From assembly GCF_000758605.1 (NCBI RefSeq), contig NZ_CP009282.1:6200001-6264000 (forward strand): a DNA stretch of 64,000 bases, read 5' to 3'. Under the pieces are notes generated by a model. The model did no database searches. It worked only from the letters and a program-made list of their open reading frames with translations, and had not been told where the DNA came from. Origin of the DNA: Paenibacillus sp. FSL R5-0912 (lineage in GTDB: Bacteria > Bacillota > Bacilli > Paenibacillales > Paenibacillaceae). Within the stretch, counting starts at the first letter, position 1, and every line of letters begins with the position of its first letter. Shown one piece after another: positions 8,069 to 17,401 of this stretch. The position numbers and the translations under genes were made by a program.

Positions 8069-10234
8069 ATGACTAAACCGTTTATCCAAGATCTCGTGAA
8101 CGATATGACACTAGACGAAAAGATGGCCCAGCTAACCCAGCTCGGTCCTTACTATTGGGGTCTGGATGATACCGTGGATTTAACGGGTCCATTCAAAGAA
8201 TTGAATATCAAGCCGCAGGTAATGGAGAACATCGGAAGCGTTCTGAACGGCATTGGCGCACGGAATGTTATTGAGCTGCAGACCCGGCATCTGGAATCCA
8301 GCCGCCAGAAGATTCCCCTGCTCTTCATGGCGGATGTCATTCACGGCTACCGGACCATCCTGCCGATTCCGCTGGCGATGGGCAGCAGCTTCGACCTTGA
8401 AGCCATCGAACGCTTCGCTGAAATTGCAGCCAGAGAGAGCGCCGCTGCCGGTATTCATGTCACCTTCTCCCCCATGACTGACCTCGTGCGTGATCCGCGC
8501 TGGGGCCGGGTGATGGAGACCTCCGGTGAGGACCCTTACCTGAACGCCCGCGTGACCGAGAGCATGGTCCGGGGCTATCAGGGGACAGACCTGAAGGAGC
8601 CGGGACGGATTGCAGCCTGCGTGAAGCATTTTGCCGGCTACGGCGCGCCTGAAGGCGGCCGTGAATACAACACGGTGGATATGTCCACCGGTGTACTCCG
8701 CGAATTCTATCTGCCAGCTTATAAAGCTGCAGTAGATGCCGGTGTCGCAATGGTCATGGCCGCGTTCAATACCATTGACCGTATTCCGGCCAGCGGCAAC
8801 AGCAAGCTGCTCCGCGGTATTCTGCGGGAGGAATGGGGCTTCGGCGGCGTCACCATCGCCGACTTCAACTCTGTCAATGAGCTGGTGCCCCATGGCGCTG
8901 CGCAGGATGGCCGCGAAGCTGCCCACAAAAGCCTGGCCGCAGGCCTGGATATCGAGATGATGTCCACCCACTATCTGAACCACGGGGCCGCACTGGTTGA
9001 AGAAGGGCTGCTCGATATCAGTCTGATCGACGAAGCGGTCATCCGGGTACTGGAGCTGAAGGATGCCCTCGGGTTGTTCGACAACCCGTTCAAGGATGCC
9101 GATCCGGTGGCAGACGAAGCGGATAAGCCCAGCGCTGAGCATCTGCAGGCTGCACGGGAACTCGGTGCAAGCTCGGTAGTGCTGCTGAAGAACGAGAATG
9201 AAGTGCTGCCTCTGAAGCGGGGAATGAAGCTCGGTCTGGCCGGTCCTTTCGCCACCTCCATACATGTACTGGGCGGCTGGGCCGGAACTGAGAAAGATCC
9301 GGCAGTCTCCCTCTACACCGGCATCACCGGCAAAATCCCGGCAGCAGATATTATTACTGCAATGACCGGCGAGCTGGGAAGCATGCTGGAGGGTGTCTTC
9401 GATGTGGAAGACCACGCTGAGGAAGCCTTCGAACAGCTGAAGGATTGCGATGTCATTCTTGCCGCTGTCGGCGAGAATCAGCAGGATACCGGGGAAGGCG
9501 GCAGCAAAGCCAGCCTGCGGCTGTCCGCGAACCAGGAGAAGCTGATCCGGCGTCTGAAGGATACCGGCAAGCCTGTTATCACTATCATATTCAGCGGCCG
9601 TCCGCTGGAGCTTGCCCCTGTACTTGATGCCAGCGACGCGCTTGTACAAGCCTGGTTCCTGGGCAGCGAGTCGGGGAATTCCATTGCAGATGTACTGTTC
9701 GGCGATTATAATCCGTCCGGACGCCTGTCCATGAGCTTCCCCTACTCTGTAGGACAGATTCCTGTGTATTATAATGCTTATCAGACGGGACGCCCTTATG
9801 ATCCCCAGTATCCGAATGTACGTTACGTAACCCGGTATCTGGATATCCCGAATGATCCGCTGTTCTGCTTCGGCTATGGGCTGAGCTACTCCAGCTTTGC
9901 TTACAGCAGCTTCAACGTTGAAGCTGCTGCTGATGCCCCGGTGCTCGCCTCCATTGAGGTAGAGAACACTTCGGAGGTTACAGGCAAGGAGACCGTCCAG
10001 CTCTATATCCGCGATGTTACAGCAAGTGTGGTCCGTCCGGTGAAGGAACTGAAGGGCTTCAAGCAGGTTACCCTCGCCGCGCATGAGAAGCAGGTTGTAA
10101 CCTTCGAGATCACCCGCGAGATGCTGATGTTCTACGGCCAGAACGATGAGCTTGTGTTCGAGCCTGGAGAGTTCGATATAATGATCGGCCGTAACTCCGG
10201 CGATCACGCTACGCAGCGGATCTGGATCGGCTGA
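8069..10234 (+). CDS. GH3 beta-glucosidase, cytoplasmic
   Basis: Family 3 glycoside hydrolase, 721 residues, no signal peptide, so it acts on imported oligosaccharide. The N-terminal barrel shows KHFAGYGAPEGGREYNTVDM and the nucleophile region TIADFNSV (Asp265). The second domain holds the acid/base candidate Glu476 in DTGEGGSK. The C-terminal fibronectin-III-like domain starts with SSFAYSSFNVEA and ends with GEFDIMIG. Start has AAGGAG upstream. It lies 46 bp after the phosphorylase in one operon. Known relatives in beta-1,2-glucan loci hydrolyse sophorose and short oligosaccharides that the phosphorylase leaves behind, and that is the expected role here. Confidence 0.92.
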   Translation: MTKPFIQDLVNDMTLDEKMAQLTQLGPYYWGLDDTVDLTGPFKELNIKPQVMENIGSVLNGIGARNVIELQTRHLESSRQKIPLLFMADVIHGYRTILPIPLAMGSSFDLEAIERFAEIAARESAAAGIHVTFSPMTDLVRDPRWGRVMETSGEDPYLNARVTESMVRGYQGTDLKEPGRIAACVKHFAGYGAPEGGREYNTVDMSTGVLREFYLPAYKAAVDAGVAMVMAAFNTIDRIPASGNSKLLRGILREEWGFGGVTIADFNSVNELVPHGAAQDGREAAHKSLAAGLDIEMMSTHYLNHGAALVEEGLLDISLIDEAVIRVLELKDALGLFDNPFKDADPVADEADKPSAEHLQAARELGASSVVLLKNENEVLPLKRGMKLGLAGPFATSIHVLGGWAGTEKDPAVSLYTGITGKIPAADIITAMTGELGSMLEGVFDVEDHAEEAFEQLKDCDVILAAVGENQQDTGEGGSKASLRLSANQEKLIRRLKDTGKPVITIIFSGRPLELAPVLDASDALVQAWFLGSESGNSIADVLFGDYNPSGRLSMSFPYSVGQIPVYYNAYQTGRPYDPQYPNVRYVTRYLDIPNDPLFCFGYGLSYSSFAYSSFNVEAAADAPVLASIEVENTSEVTGKETVQLYIRDVTASVVRPVKELKGFKQVTLAAHEKQVVTFEITREMLMFYGQNDELVFEPGEFDIMIGRNSGDHATQRIWIG

Positions 10235-10250
10235 GGTGCTGATTTGGGCT

Positions 10251-10316
10251 GTGTCTAGCTGCGTCTAGATGCATTTAGCTGCGTCTAGATGCGTCTAGAT
10301 GCGTCTAGATGCGTAT
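10251..10316. repeat. 10-bp tandem repeat (GCGTCTAGAT)
   Basis: Six to seven head-to-tail copies of a 10-base unit, GCGTCTAGAT with small variants (GTGTCTAGCT, GCATTTAGCT), just after the GH3 stop codon. The unit is half CTAGA palindrome. It lies in the 3' untranslated region before the terminator. No function recognised; length variation between strains is likely. Confidence 0.85.
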
Positions 10317-10404
10317 CTTCAGACAGGTGAGCACTGCTTCAGGCAGCTGCCTATAGCCAGCTAGCTGTACACCAGAAAGCCGCATATAGCTAGCGGCACA
10401 CCAG

Positions 10405-10455
10405 AAAGCGCCAATCTTCCTCACCTTAGGGTGTACGAGGATTGGCGCTTTTTTG
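10405..10455. terminator. Bidirectional intrinsic terminator
   Basis: A 12-bp perfect stem (AAAGCGCCAATC / GATTGGCGCTTT) followed by T-rich sequence on the plus strand. It ends the glycosidase operon; the convergent DeoR-type gene ends 40 bp further on and may use it from the other side. Confidence 0.85.
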
Positions 10456-10494
10456 ATTTTTCTATGCGGCTTCTGTAAGTTATGCTCCTGTATG

Positions 10495-11265
10495 TTATGA
10501 CCCTGTCAGCAGCTCTATATCCAGCCGGGCAAAGGTATCCTTCCATTCACTTGAGCAGCCGCTGTCGGTCAGGACCATGGAGATATGTTCCAGCGGAGCA
10601 ATCTGGGCAAAGGTGGTCACTCCGAATTTGGAATGGTCCGCAACCAGAATCGATTCCTCGGCCCGTTCCATCATTTTACGGGAGATGAGCGCTTCTTCAA
10701 GATGATAATCGGTAATTCCTTCCGAGAGTGACAGACCCCCGGCAGAGATAAAAGCCTTGTTCACCTTGAACTGGTCCAGCAGCTCATGAGCGGTGATGCC
10801 TACAGCCGCCTGATAAACGGCATTCACCTCGCCCCCGGCAAAAATAATCTTCCCCTGAAACTGTTCCAGCGCGCAGTTCAGGACCGGGACTGCGTTGGTA
10901 ATGACCGTCACATGGGCGCGGTCTTTGAGCTGCCGCATAATCTCAAGCGTGGTCGTCCCGTTGTCGAGGATTACCGTCTCGCCATCCTGAATAAGCGAAG
11001 CCGCTAGCCTGCCAATGGCCTGCTTGTCCAACAGATTCATCTGGGAACGCTTCATGAAGGTGGGTTCATTATTCCCGGAACGAATCCGCACGGCCCCGCC
11101 GTACACCTTACGCAGACGCCCTTCCTTCTCCAGACGGTCGAGATCACGCCGGATTGTCTCTGTGGTTACAGCGAACCGCTCAGCCAAAAAATGCACCTGC
11201 ACTTTCCCCTCCAGATCCAGCTGGGAGAGGATGGTATGCCTGCGTTCTTCATAGGTCAGGGACAT
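10495..11265 (-). CDS. DeoR/GlpR-family transcriptional regulator
   Basis: 256-residue repressor of sugar metabolism. The N-terminal winged helix is typical (YEERRHTILSQLDLEGKVQV, then TTETIRRDLDRLEKEGRLRK and VYGGAV). The C-terminal DeoR sensor domain carries ILDNGTTTLEI and VITNAVPVLN, which binds phosphorylated sugars in this family. Start supported by GGAGGAA. It is transcribed alone and convergent to the glycosidase operon, with a long repeat-rich spacer upstream. The target is unknown; no sugar kinase or PTS gene lies next to it. Confidence 0.9.
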   Translation of the reverse strand: MSLTYEERRHTILSQLDLEGKVQVHFLAERFAVTTETIRRDLDRLEKEGRLRKVYGGAVRIRSGNNEPTFMKRSQMNLLDKQAIGRLAASLIQDGETVILDNGTTTLEIMRQLKDRAHVTVITNAVPVLNCALEQFQGKIIFAGGEVNAVYQAAVGITAHELLDQFKVNKAFISAGGLSLSEGITDYHLEEALISRKMMERAEESILVADHSKFGVTTFAQIAPLEHISMVLTDSGCSSEWKDTFARLDIELLTGS

Positions 11266-11595
11266 GTATGATTCCTCCAGTTATAGTCTGCTCGTCAATG
11301 CAAATTGCATCATTTAATACAGGTGTCTATGTATATGTAATGTTGTTTTGAGTGTATTGATGTTGATTTCCTCAGTATATGGAGCCGAATTCCACTTGTC
11401 AATGCAGCTGTTTCTATCAAAAGATTGCTCTAGTGGACAAGTGTATCTCCTTACGCTTACGTACCACAACCTTAATTCCTTAATTCCTTAATTGTCTTGC
11501 TCCACCACCGCTCCCTTGTACTTAGCATCATTATCTTCTGTTCACACATATGCCTGCGGTTTGCGTGCGTATCGAAGCTGGCGAATAATTGAATA

Positions 11596-12037
11596 GTTGT
11601 ATTTCGTACAATTAAACGTTAGCTAAAGCGTGAATTTATTGCGATAACTGTATTCTGTACAACTAAACATAGCGTATAGCAACCATTCAGGGAATGGCGG
11701 TCTATTTAATTGTATAGAGTGCAGTTAAAATGATCTGGCGCACCGTATCCGGCAACTTTAGTGGTACAAAATACTGTTAAAGCCTGCGAAGCGAGAAAAC
11801 GCTCTGCTTCAAGCAGGAGTAAGGTTTCGCACCGGTTGCAGTTCCAATTATAGTTCAATTGTACTTTCTGCAGCAGATAACCCCTAAATCCGCCGAAAAA
11901 TAGAATCTATTGCACTCTGTACACTAGAATTTTGTAAAAGGAGTCTTTAAGGGTGAAATTGGAGGAATCAGTTGTATGAAATACAGCAGAATGAGATTTC
12001 ATGCCGGTTTGAGCGAATTCTATTGCAGAAAGTGCAA
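11596..12037. repeat. Cluster of seven 15-bp dyads in a 0.9-kb gene-free spacer
   Basis: The stretch 11266-12183 has no convincing gene. It holds repeated 15-bp dyads of the form TTGYA-N5-TRCAR at 11597, 11648, 11710, 11762 (weak), 11859, 11910 and 12023. Examples are TTGTA/TACAA at the first and a perfect TTGCA/TGCAA at the last. Spacer bases differ while the arms are kept, and an A/T-rich flank (often TTAAA) recurs. A small run of TTAATTCC repeats sits near 11472-11492. They may be dispersed intergenic elements of the genus or binding sites of an unknown factor. Confidence 0.6.
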
Positions 12038-12053
12038 TCCATCCAATTATAGA

Positions 12054-12082
12054 TTGACAGAAACGGATTATGATCCTAAAAT
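12054..12082 (+). promoter_or_regulatory. Sigma-A promoter for the metallophosphoesterase gene
   Basis: Consensus -35 TTGACA at 12054-12059, 17-base spacer, -10 TAAAAT at 12077-12082. It lies just after the last dyad of the repeat cluster and about 100 bp before the start codon at 12184. Confidence 0.75.
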
Positions 12083-12183
12083 CAACATGAAACAACATAA
12101 AGAAATATAAAACAACATGAATGCACTTGAATACCCAATGAACTACATTCATAACTTTATTCAGGCAGAGAGGGGATTTTCAC

Positions 12184-13152
12184 ATGAAGCACAATTTATC
12201 ATTCCGCCAGGATGGAACCTTTACCATCGTACAGTTCACCGATCTTCACTGGATGGATGGAAGAGCTGAGGATCAGCGGACCCGGGAGCTTATGGAACGC
12301 GTGATGGAAGCGGAGCAGCCGGACCTCGTTATTTTCACAGGAGATCTGATCTATACCGGACCTGTCCCGGAAGGAGAACAGGCATGCGAGCAGCCCAAGC
12401 AGGCGTTCCGGGAGGCCGTGGCCGCTGTAGAGAAGAGCGGTACTCCCTGGGCATTCGTCTTCGGCAATCATGATACCGAGCAAGGTGTCTCCTACAGTGA
12501 GCTGATGGACATTGCACTGGAGCATCCCCACTGCCTGGCTGAAGCAGGTCCGGCAGAGCTGGCCGGTTCTGGTAATTATACGCTTGAGATTGCGGGCACC
12601 GGCACCAGGGCGGGCGCCGTTCTCTATATGCTGGACACTGGTGCCTATTCCGGGCTTGCGCAGATTCCCGGCTATAACTGGGTCCGGCAGAGCCAGATCC
12701 GCTGGTTGACAGAGCAATCGGCCCGGCTGAATCCCCTGACAGGTGAAACCAAGCTGCCTGCGCTGGCATTCTTCCATATCCCGTTGCCGGAATATGCCGA
12801 GATGTGGTCCACGCAGACCTGCTACGGCCATAAATTCGAGCAGGTCTGTGCTCCGGTGCTTAATTCGGGACTCTTCACAGCTATGGTGGAAATGGGCGAT
12901 GTGGCAGGTACTTTTTGCGGACATGATCATGTGAACGACTTCACCGGCAGCCTGCATGGCATCCGGCTCAGCTATGGCCGGGCCACCGGCTACAATACAT
13001 ACGGGCGGGAAGGCTTCATGCGGGGAGCGCGTGTCATCCGGCTGACTGAGGGCGATAAGCAGTTCGAGACTTGGCTCCGGCTTGAGGATGGCTCGGCTCT
13101 GCTGGAACAACCCTCCCATCCCCCTGTACCTGCCGCTGATTCAGAACACTAA
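12184..13152 (+). CDS. Calcineurin-like metallophosphoesterase
   Basis: 322-residue cytoplasmic phosphoesterase. The metal-binding blocks are all present in order: FTDLHWMDG near residue 20, GDLIYTGP near 57, GNHDTEQG near 100, FHIPLPEY near 200 and CGHDHVNDF near 245. This pattern is closest to the Dcr2/YvnB-like branch of the family. Start follows GAGAGGGG. A DMT-type transporter starts 26 bp downstream and is probably cotranscribed. The substrate cannot be told from sequence; no nucleotide or phospholipid motif stands out. Confidence 0.88.
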   Translation: MKHNLSFRQDGTFTIVQFTDLHWMDGRAEDQRTRELMERVMEAEQPDLVIFTGDLIYTGPVPEGEQACEQPKQAFREAVAAVEKSGTPWAFVFGNHDTEQGVSYSELMDIALEHPHCLAEAGPAELAGSGNYTLEIAGTGTRAGAVLYMLDTGAYSGLAQIPGYNWVRQSQIRWLTEQSARLNPLTGETKLPALAFFHIPLPEYAEMWSTQTCYGHKFEQVCAPVLNSGLFTAMVEMGDVAGTFCGHDHVNDFTGSLHGIRLSYGRATGYNTYGREGFMRGARVIRLTEGDKQFETWLRLEDGSALLEQPSHPPVPAADSEH

Positions 13153-13178
13153 TGATTTCCTTGAGGGGTTGAAATTTA

Positions 13179-14072
13179 ATGCTGCTGCCAATTCTTTTGG
13201 TTCTGGCTTCCGGGATGTGTCACGCGGTGTGGAGCATGTTCACCAAAAGAAGCCGGGACAAAAGCATCTTCCTGTGGTCGATCATGATGATCTCTACTAT
13301 TCTGCTGCTCCCTATCCTAATAACCGAGCTGTGGACTCAACCGCTTGCAGCCGGAGCTTATGCCCTGCTGTTGCTGTCTGTGGCGCTGCAGGCCTTATAT
13401 TCCTGGCTTTTATCCAGAACCTATGAGATGGGTGACTTATCACAGATATATCCGGTGATGCGGGGGACGAGCACGCTGCTTATCCCGCTGATCGGTGTTC
13501 TTTTTCTGGGCGAATCGCTGTCTGTCTATGGATGGGCCGGTATTGCCTTCATGCTCGGCGGATTCGCAGTGCTCAGCGGACTGGGCTCCAGAAGCTCAAC
13601 CACATCCCTATCTGCATCCCTATCTGCTTCCGCATCCACCGCCTCCCGGAAGTCCGGGTATACACCGATTCTTATGGCGCTCTGCGTGGGACTCTGCACA
13701 ACCTGCTATGTATTCGTCGATAAGCTGAATCTCCAGCACATGTCTCCGCTGGCGCTGCTTGAGGTCACCAATATCGGTTTTGTCGCCGGTCTGACTCCGG
13801 CGGTTCTGAAATCGCGCAAGCTGCTGGAGGAGTGGAAGAGCAACAAGTTCACCATCCTGCTGGGAAGTGTGCTGAATCCGGGCTCGTATCTGCTGTTCCT
13901 CTTCGCACTGCAGCAGGCGCCGCTCGCCCATATCAGCCCGTTGCGGGAAATTGGGACCATATTCGCTACGTTCCTGGGCATCCTCCTGCTCAAAGAACAG
14001 CAGGGCTTGCGGCGGATTCTGTGCTCTGTAGTCATCTTTGGAGGCATTCTGCTTGTCGGGGTATGGGGGTAG
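13179..14072 (+). CDS. EamA/DMT-superfamily transporter
   Basis: 297-residue integral membrane protein with about ten predicted helices in two EamA halves (first half ends near DLSQIYPVMRGTSTLLIPL; second half has APLAHISPLREIGTIFATF, the standard closing helices). A short Ser/Ala-rich cytoplasmic linker (residues about 145-160) arises from a small tandem repeat of CCTATCTGC-like units. Start supported by GAGGGG. It sits 26 bp behind the phosphoesterase gene and 40 bp before the histidine kinase. Members export small metabolites or amino acids; the substrate here is unknown. Confidence 0.85.
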   Translation: MLLPILLVLASGMCHAVWSMFTKRSRDKSIFLWSIMMISTILLLPILITELWTQPLAAGAYALLLLSVALQALYSWLLSRTYEMGDLSQIYPVMRGTSTLLIPLIGVLFLGESLSVYGWAGIAFMLGGFAVLSGLGSRSSTTSLSASLSASASTASRKSGYTPILMALCVGLCTTCYVFVDKLNLQHMSPLALLEVTNIGFVAGLTPAVLKSRKLLEEWKSNKFTILLGSVLNPGSYLLFLFALQQAPLAHISPLREIGTIFATFLGILLLKEQQGLRRILCSVVIFGGILLVGVWG

Positions 14073-14112
14073 AGCAGGAACCCGCCATTTCCCGGCAGGA
14101 TAACATCGAAAC

Positions 14113-17100
14113 ATGTCGAATAGAGAACGTATGATGAAGACTAACTTACCGAAGCAAACCATGATCAATACCACAAGCATATTGAATCTCAAGCACGCTC
14201 TGTTGCTGCTGTTATATCTGACCCTCCTGATTAGCATACGTTATCTGTGGTTCAACGCGTATGAGGCGCCTGAGCATCAGGAAGCGAAGCAGGGCGTCCT
14301 CGATATGAGGGGCTGGGACTTCGAGAACTCCCGGTCTGTGCGGCTGGATGGTGAATGGGAATTCTATCCCGGCCAGTTCCTCACCTATGAGAGCTTCGCG
14401 GGGCAGCCCCCGGCTGCGCAGCAGGTTGTGCAGGTTCCCGGCGACTGGAGCAGCGGCTTCCCTGAGGAGGGGCACTCCTCCTTCGGCTACGGTACTTACA
14501 GGCTGCGTATACTGGTAGACCCGGGGCTGCAGGAGCCTTACGGCTTCTGGATTCAGCGAATCCAGGCGGCCTCCAGCATTGAGGTTAACGGGCAGTCCGA
14601 AGGCAGCTTCGGGCAGCTGGCCGCAAACCGTCAGGACTATACACCTGAGGCAGTCTCCTACACAGCAGCCTATAATGCGGCAGGGCAGCAGGAGATCACG
14701 CTGCTGGTCCGTGCGGCCAATTACGACCACCCGATTGAAGGCGGGATTGTCCGATCTATCCGTTTCGGCTCCCAGGCAGCGGTAGATACGGAAAGGATGT
14801 ATTCTATCGGCTTCCAGCTGGTCACTTTTGTGATCATGCTGCTGCATGCGATGTATGCGGGAATTCTATTCTTTTTCAATCGCCAAAAAGCGTTTCTGGT
14901 GTTCTGCCTGCTGCTGCTGGCGGTAGCCGCTTCTGTAGTGACCGATAACGATACCCTGCTGCTGCTCTGGCTGCCGATCAATTATACCTGGGCGCTGAAG
15001 CTCAAAATGCTGGCTTATCTTGCGGTCTCCCTGTTCATGCTGCTGCTGACCCGAAGCTTCTCCGCGCAGAAGCGGCCTGTCCGCTTACTCAGAGGGTACC
15101 TGCTTCTCCTGTCCCTCTATACCGTCTATATCCTGGTGATGCCTGCGCAGTACGCCCTATATGCAAGGCCCTTCTTCACAGTGCTCTACCTGCTTCCGAT
15201 CGCAGGCGTCGTATACTCCATTGGCCGCATGGTTGTCCGGCAGGAGCAGGACTCCGTATTTCTGCTGTTTGCTGCCGCAGCTATCGGCTCCAGTGTCATT
15301 GGCGGATCCTTCGAATCGAGAAGCCAAGCAAGTATTCTGTATTATCCGGTAGATGTCATCGCAGCCATCATCTGTTTCTCCGCATACTGGTTCAAGCGGT
15401 ATTTCCGCAATGCAGAGGAGAACCGGCTGCTTAACCAGCAGCTGAAGGAAAGCGATCATCTGAAGGATCAGTTCCTGGCGAATACGGCACATGAACTCAG
15501 AACGCCGCTGCATGGCATCATCAGCATCGCCCAAACTGTAACAGCGAAGGAGAAATCCCTCCAGGATCATCAAAGCTACCAGGATCTGGAGCTGCTCATT
15601 ACCATCAGCCGCCGGATGTCCCATATGCTGAATGATCTGCTCGATGTGACCCGTCTGCAGGAGAAGCGGATTGTATTACAGCGTGAACCGCTGGCCATCG
15701 GGCCGCTGGTAACCGGAATTCTGAATATGTTTGAATTCATGACAGACAGCAAACAGCTGCAGCTGCGTAACGAATTACCCGCTTCCCTGCCGCCCGTCTG
15801 GGGCGATGAGAAGCGGATTGTGCAGATTCTCTATAACCTGCTGCGCAATGCCATCAAATACACGCAGGCCGGAACAGTCACCGTCTCTGCCGGGATTACC
15901 GGCAAGACTGCAAGGATTAGCGTGTCCGATACCGGTATAGGGATCGACACGGAGACACAAGCGAGGATCTTCTCGCCTTATGAGCGAGGCAGTAAGGGCA
16001 TCAATGACGGAGGCGGAATCGGGCTCGGCTTAAGCATCAGCAAGCAGCTGGCAGAGCTTCACGGCGGAGACCTTACTGTGGAATCCGAACCCGGGAAGGG
16101 GGCCGTGTTCACCTTCACCCTTCCCCTCGCATCAGCTTCTGAGGTCCGGTATGTGCCGGAAGAGGCCGCTGCTGCAAGGATGAATAGCAGCCTGAACATG
16201 GAAGACCTGCTGCTTGAACAGGGGGGACTGTTATTCCCGCAGCCTGATACCAGCGGTATCTCTGCAGCTGCATCACAGAAGATCCCTTCTCTCCCTCAGA
16301 TGCAGCTGCAGGAGACCTCCATGACGGCCAAGACTCTAATTCTCGCCGTGGATGATGATCCGGTCAATCTCAAGGTACTCGCCAGCATACTCTCGGATGA
16401 ACAGCATCAGCTGGTCACTGTCACCAGCGCCCAGGAAGCTCTGGATCTGCTGGGCACCGAGCCCTGGGACCTGCTGATCGCCGATGTCATGATGCCCCAC
16501 ATGTCCGGCTACGAGCTAACGCGGATCGCCCGGCAGCGCTTCTCTGTCTCAGAGCTGCCGATCCTGCTGCTCACTGCCCGCAATCAGCCGGTGGATATCT
16601 ATACGGGATTCTTATCCGGAGCCAATGATTATGTCGCGAAGCCTGTGGACGCCCTGGAGCTGAAATACCGGGTCCGCTCCCTGACTGGACTGAAGCAGTC
16701 CATTAATCAGAGCCTGCGGCTGGAGGCCGCTTACCTGCAGGCGCAAATTCAGCCGCACTTTCTATTCAACACGCTGAACGCACTGCTGGCCTTAAGTGAA
16801 TTCGACCTCCCGAAGATGCGTGATCTCGGAGAGGCGTTCTCCTCCTATCTGCGAATCAGCTTCGACTATATGAACTCACAGCAGCGGGTCGGACTGTCCC
16901 ATGAGCTGGAGCTGGTAGAGTCCTATCTGTTTATTGAGAAGGCCAGGTTTGACGAACGCCTGCAAATCGAATGGGAGGTCGAACCAGGGATTGAGCTGCT
17001 CCTCCCGCCGCTTACCCTCCAGCCGCTGGTCGAGAATGCGGTCAGACACGGCCTGCTGAGCCGGAAGGCCGGTGGGAGGCTGAATATCCGCATTCACCGC

Positions 17101-17337
17101 CGGCAGGGGTACACATCGTTTGAAGTAGAGGATAACGGCAAAGGGATGCCTGATGAGCAGGTTCGTCATCTGCTGGACGACAGCGGACTCGGCTTGCCTT
17201 CCCGCGGCATCGGACTGCTGAATACCAACCGGCGGCTGACACAGCTGTATGGCCAGGGACTGGTCATTCGCAGCCAGCTTGGAGCCGGCACCACCGTTTC
17301 TTTTGTAATTCCGGAGCGGGTGAATCTGAATTCTTAG
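14113..17337 (+). CDS. 7TM-DISM hybrid sensor kinase with two kinase cores
   Basis: 1,074-residue membrane sensor. In order: N-terminal membrane anchor (about 15-35), extracellular 7TMR-DISM ligand domain (about 55-220; LDGEWEFYPGQF, PGDWS), seven membrane helices (about 225-420), HisKA with phosphoacceptor His460 (NTAHELRTPLHGII), a full ATPase domain (NAIKYTQ, DTGIGID, GGIGLGLS), a receiver with Asp791 (LLIADVMMPHMSGYE), then a LytS-type His_kinase domain with His882 (QIQPHFLFNTLNAL) and a second ATPase domain (ENAVRHG, EDNGKGMPDE, GIGLLNTNRRL). Both kinase cores look intact. No strong Shine-Dalgarno precedes 14113; the nearby ATG at 14140 is an alternative. No response regulator gene is adjacent, so its partner is unknown. 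Confidence 0.92.
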   Translation: MSNRERMMKTNLPKQTMINTTSILNLKHALLLLLYLTLLISIRYLWFNAYEAPEHQEAKQGVLDMRGWDFENSRSVRLDGEWEFYPGQFLTYESFAGQPPAAQQVVQVPGDWSSGFPEEGHSSFGYGTYRLRILVDPGLQEPYGFWIQRIQAASSIEVNGQSEGSFGQLAANRQDYTPEAVSYTAAYNAAGQQEITLLVRAANYDHPIEGGIVRSIRFGSQAAVDTERMYSIGFQLVTFVIMLLHAMYAGILFFFNRQKAFLVFCLLLLAVAASVVTDNDTLLLLWLPINYTWALKLKMLAYLAVSLFMLLLTRSFSAQKRPVRLLRGYLLLLSLYTVYILVMPAQYALYARPFFTVLYLLPIAGVVYSIGRMVVRQEQDSVFLLFAAAAIGSSVIGGSFESRSQASILYYPVDVIAAIICFSAYWFKRYFRNAEENRLLNQQLKESDHLKDQFLANTAHELRTPLHGIISIAQTVTAKEKSLQDHQSYQDLELLITISRRMSHMLNDLLDVTRLQEKRIVLQREPLAIGPLVTGILNMFEFMTDSKQLQLRNELPASLPPVWGDEKRIVQILYNLLRNAIKYTQAGTVTVSAGITGKTARISVSDTGIGIDTETQARIFSPYERGSKGINDGGGIGLGLSISKQLAELHGGDLTVESEPGKGAVFTFTLPLASASEVRYVPEEAAAARMNSSLNMEDLLLEQGGLLFPQPDTSGISAAASQKIPSLPQMQLQETSMTAKTLILAVDDDPVNLKVLASILSDEQHQLVTVTSAQEALDLLGTEPWDLLIADVMMPHMSGYELTRIARQRFSVSELPILLLTARNQPVDIYTGFLSGANDYVAKPVDALELKYRVRSLTGLKQSINQSLRLEAAYLQAQIQPHFLFNTLNALLALSEFDLPKMRDLGEAFSSYLRISFDYMNSQQRVGLSHELELVESYLFIEKARFDERLQIEWEVEPGIELLLPPLTLQPLVENAVRHGLLSRKAGGRLNIRIHRRQGYTSFEVEDNGKGMPDEQVRHLLDDSGLGLPSRGIGLLNTNRRLTQLYGQGLVIRSQLGAGTTVSFVIPERVNLNS

Positions 17338-17359
17338 AATTCAATTCACCAGAACGTAT

Positions 17360-17395
17360 AAGGGCCGTGGATCAGCATTGATCCGCGGCCCTTTT
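17360..17395. terminator. Bidirectional terminator between convergent genes
   Basis: Stem AAGGGCCGTGGATC / GATCCGCGGCCCTT with one wobble pair and a 6-base loop, T-run on the plus side. It separates the sensor kinase gene from the convergent J-domain-like gene. Confidence 0.85.
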
Positions 17396-17401
17396 ATGCT
17401 T

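Noticed and set aside
8180-10207. 675-codon minus-strand open frame opposite the GH3 gene
   Set aside because: Caused by the GC-rich third positions of the glucosidase gene; composition is low in structure and there is no promoter or family motif.
13600-13650. Repeat of CCTATCTGC units considered as a regulatory array
   Set aside because: It lies inside the DMT transporter gene and codes for a Ser/Ala linker.
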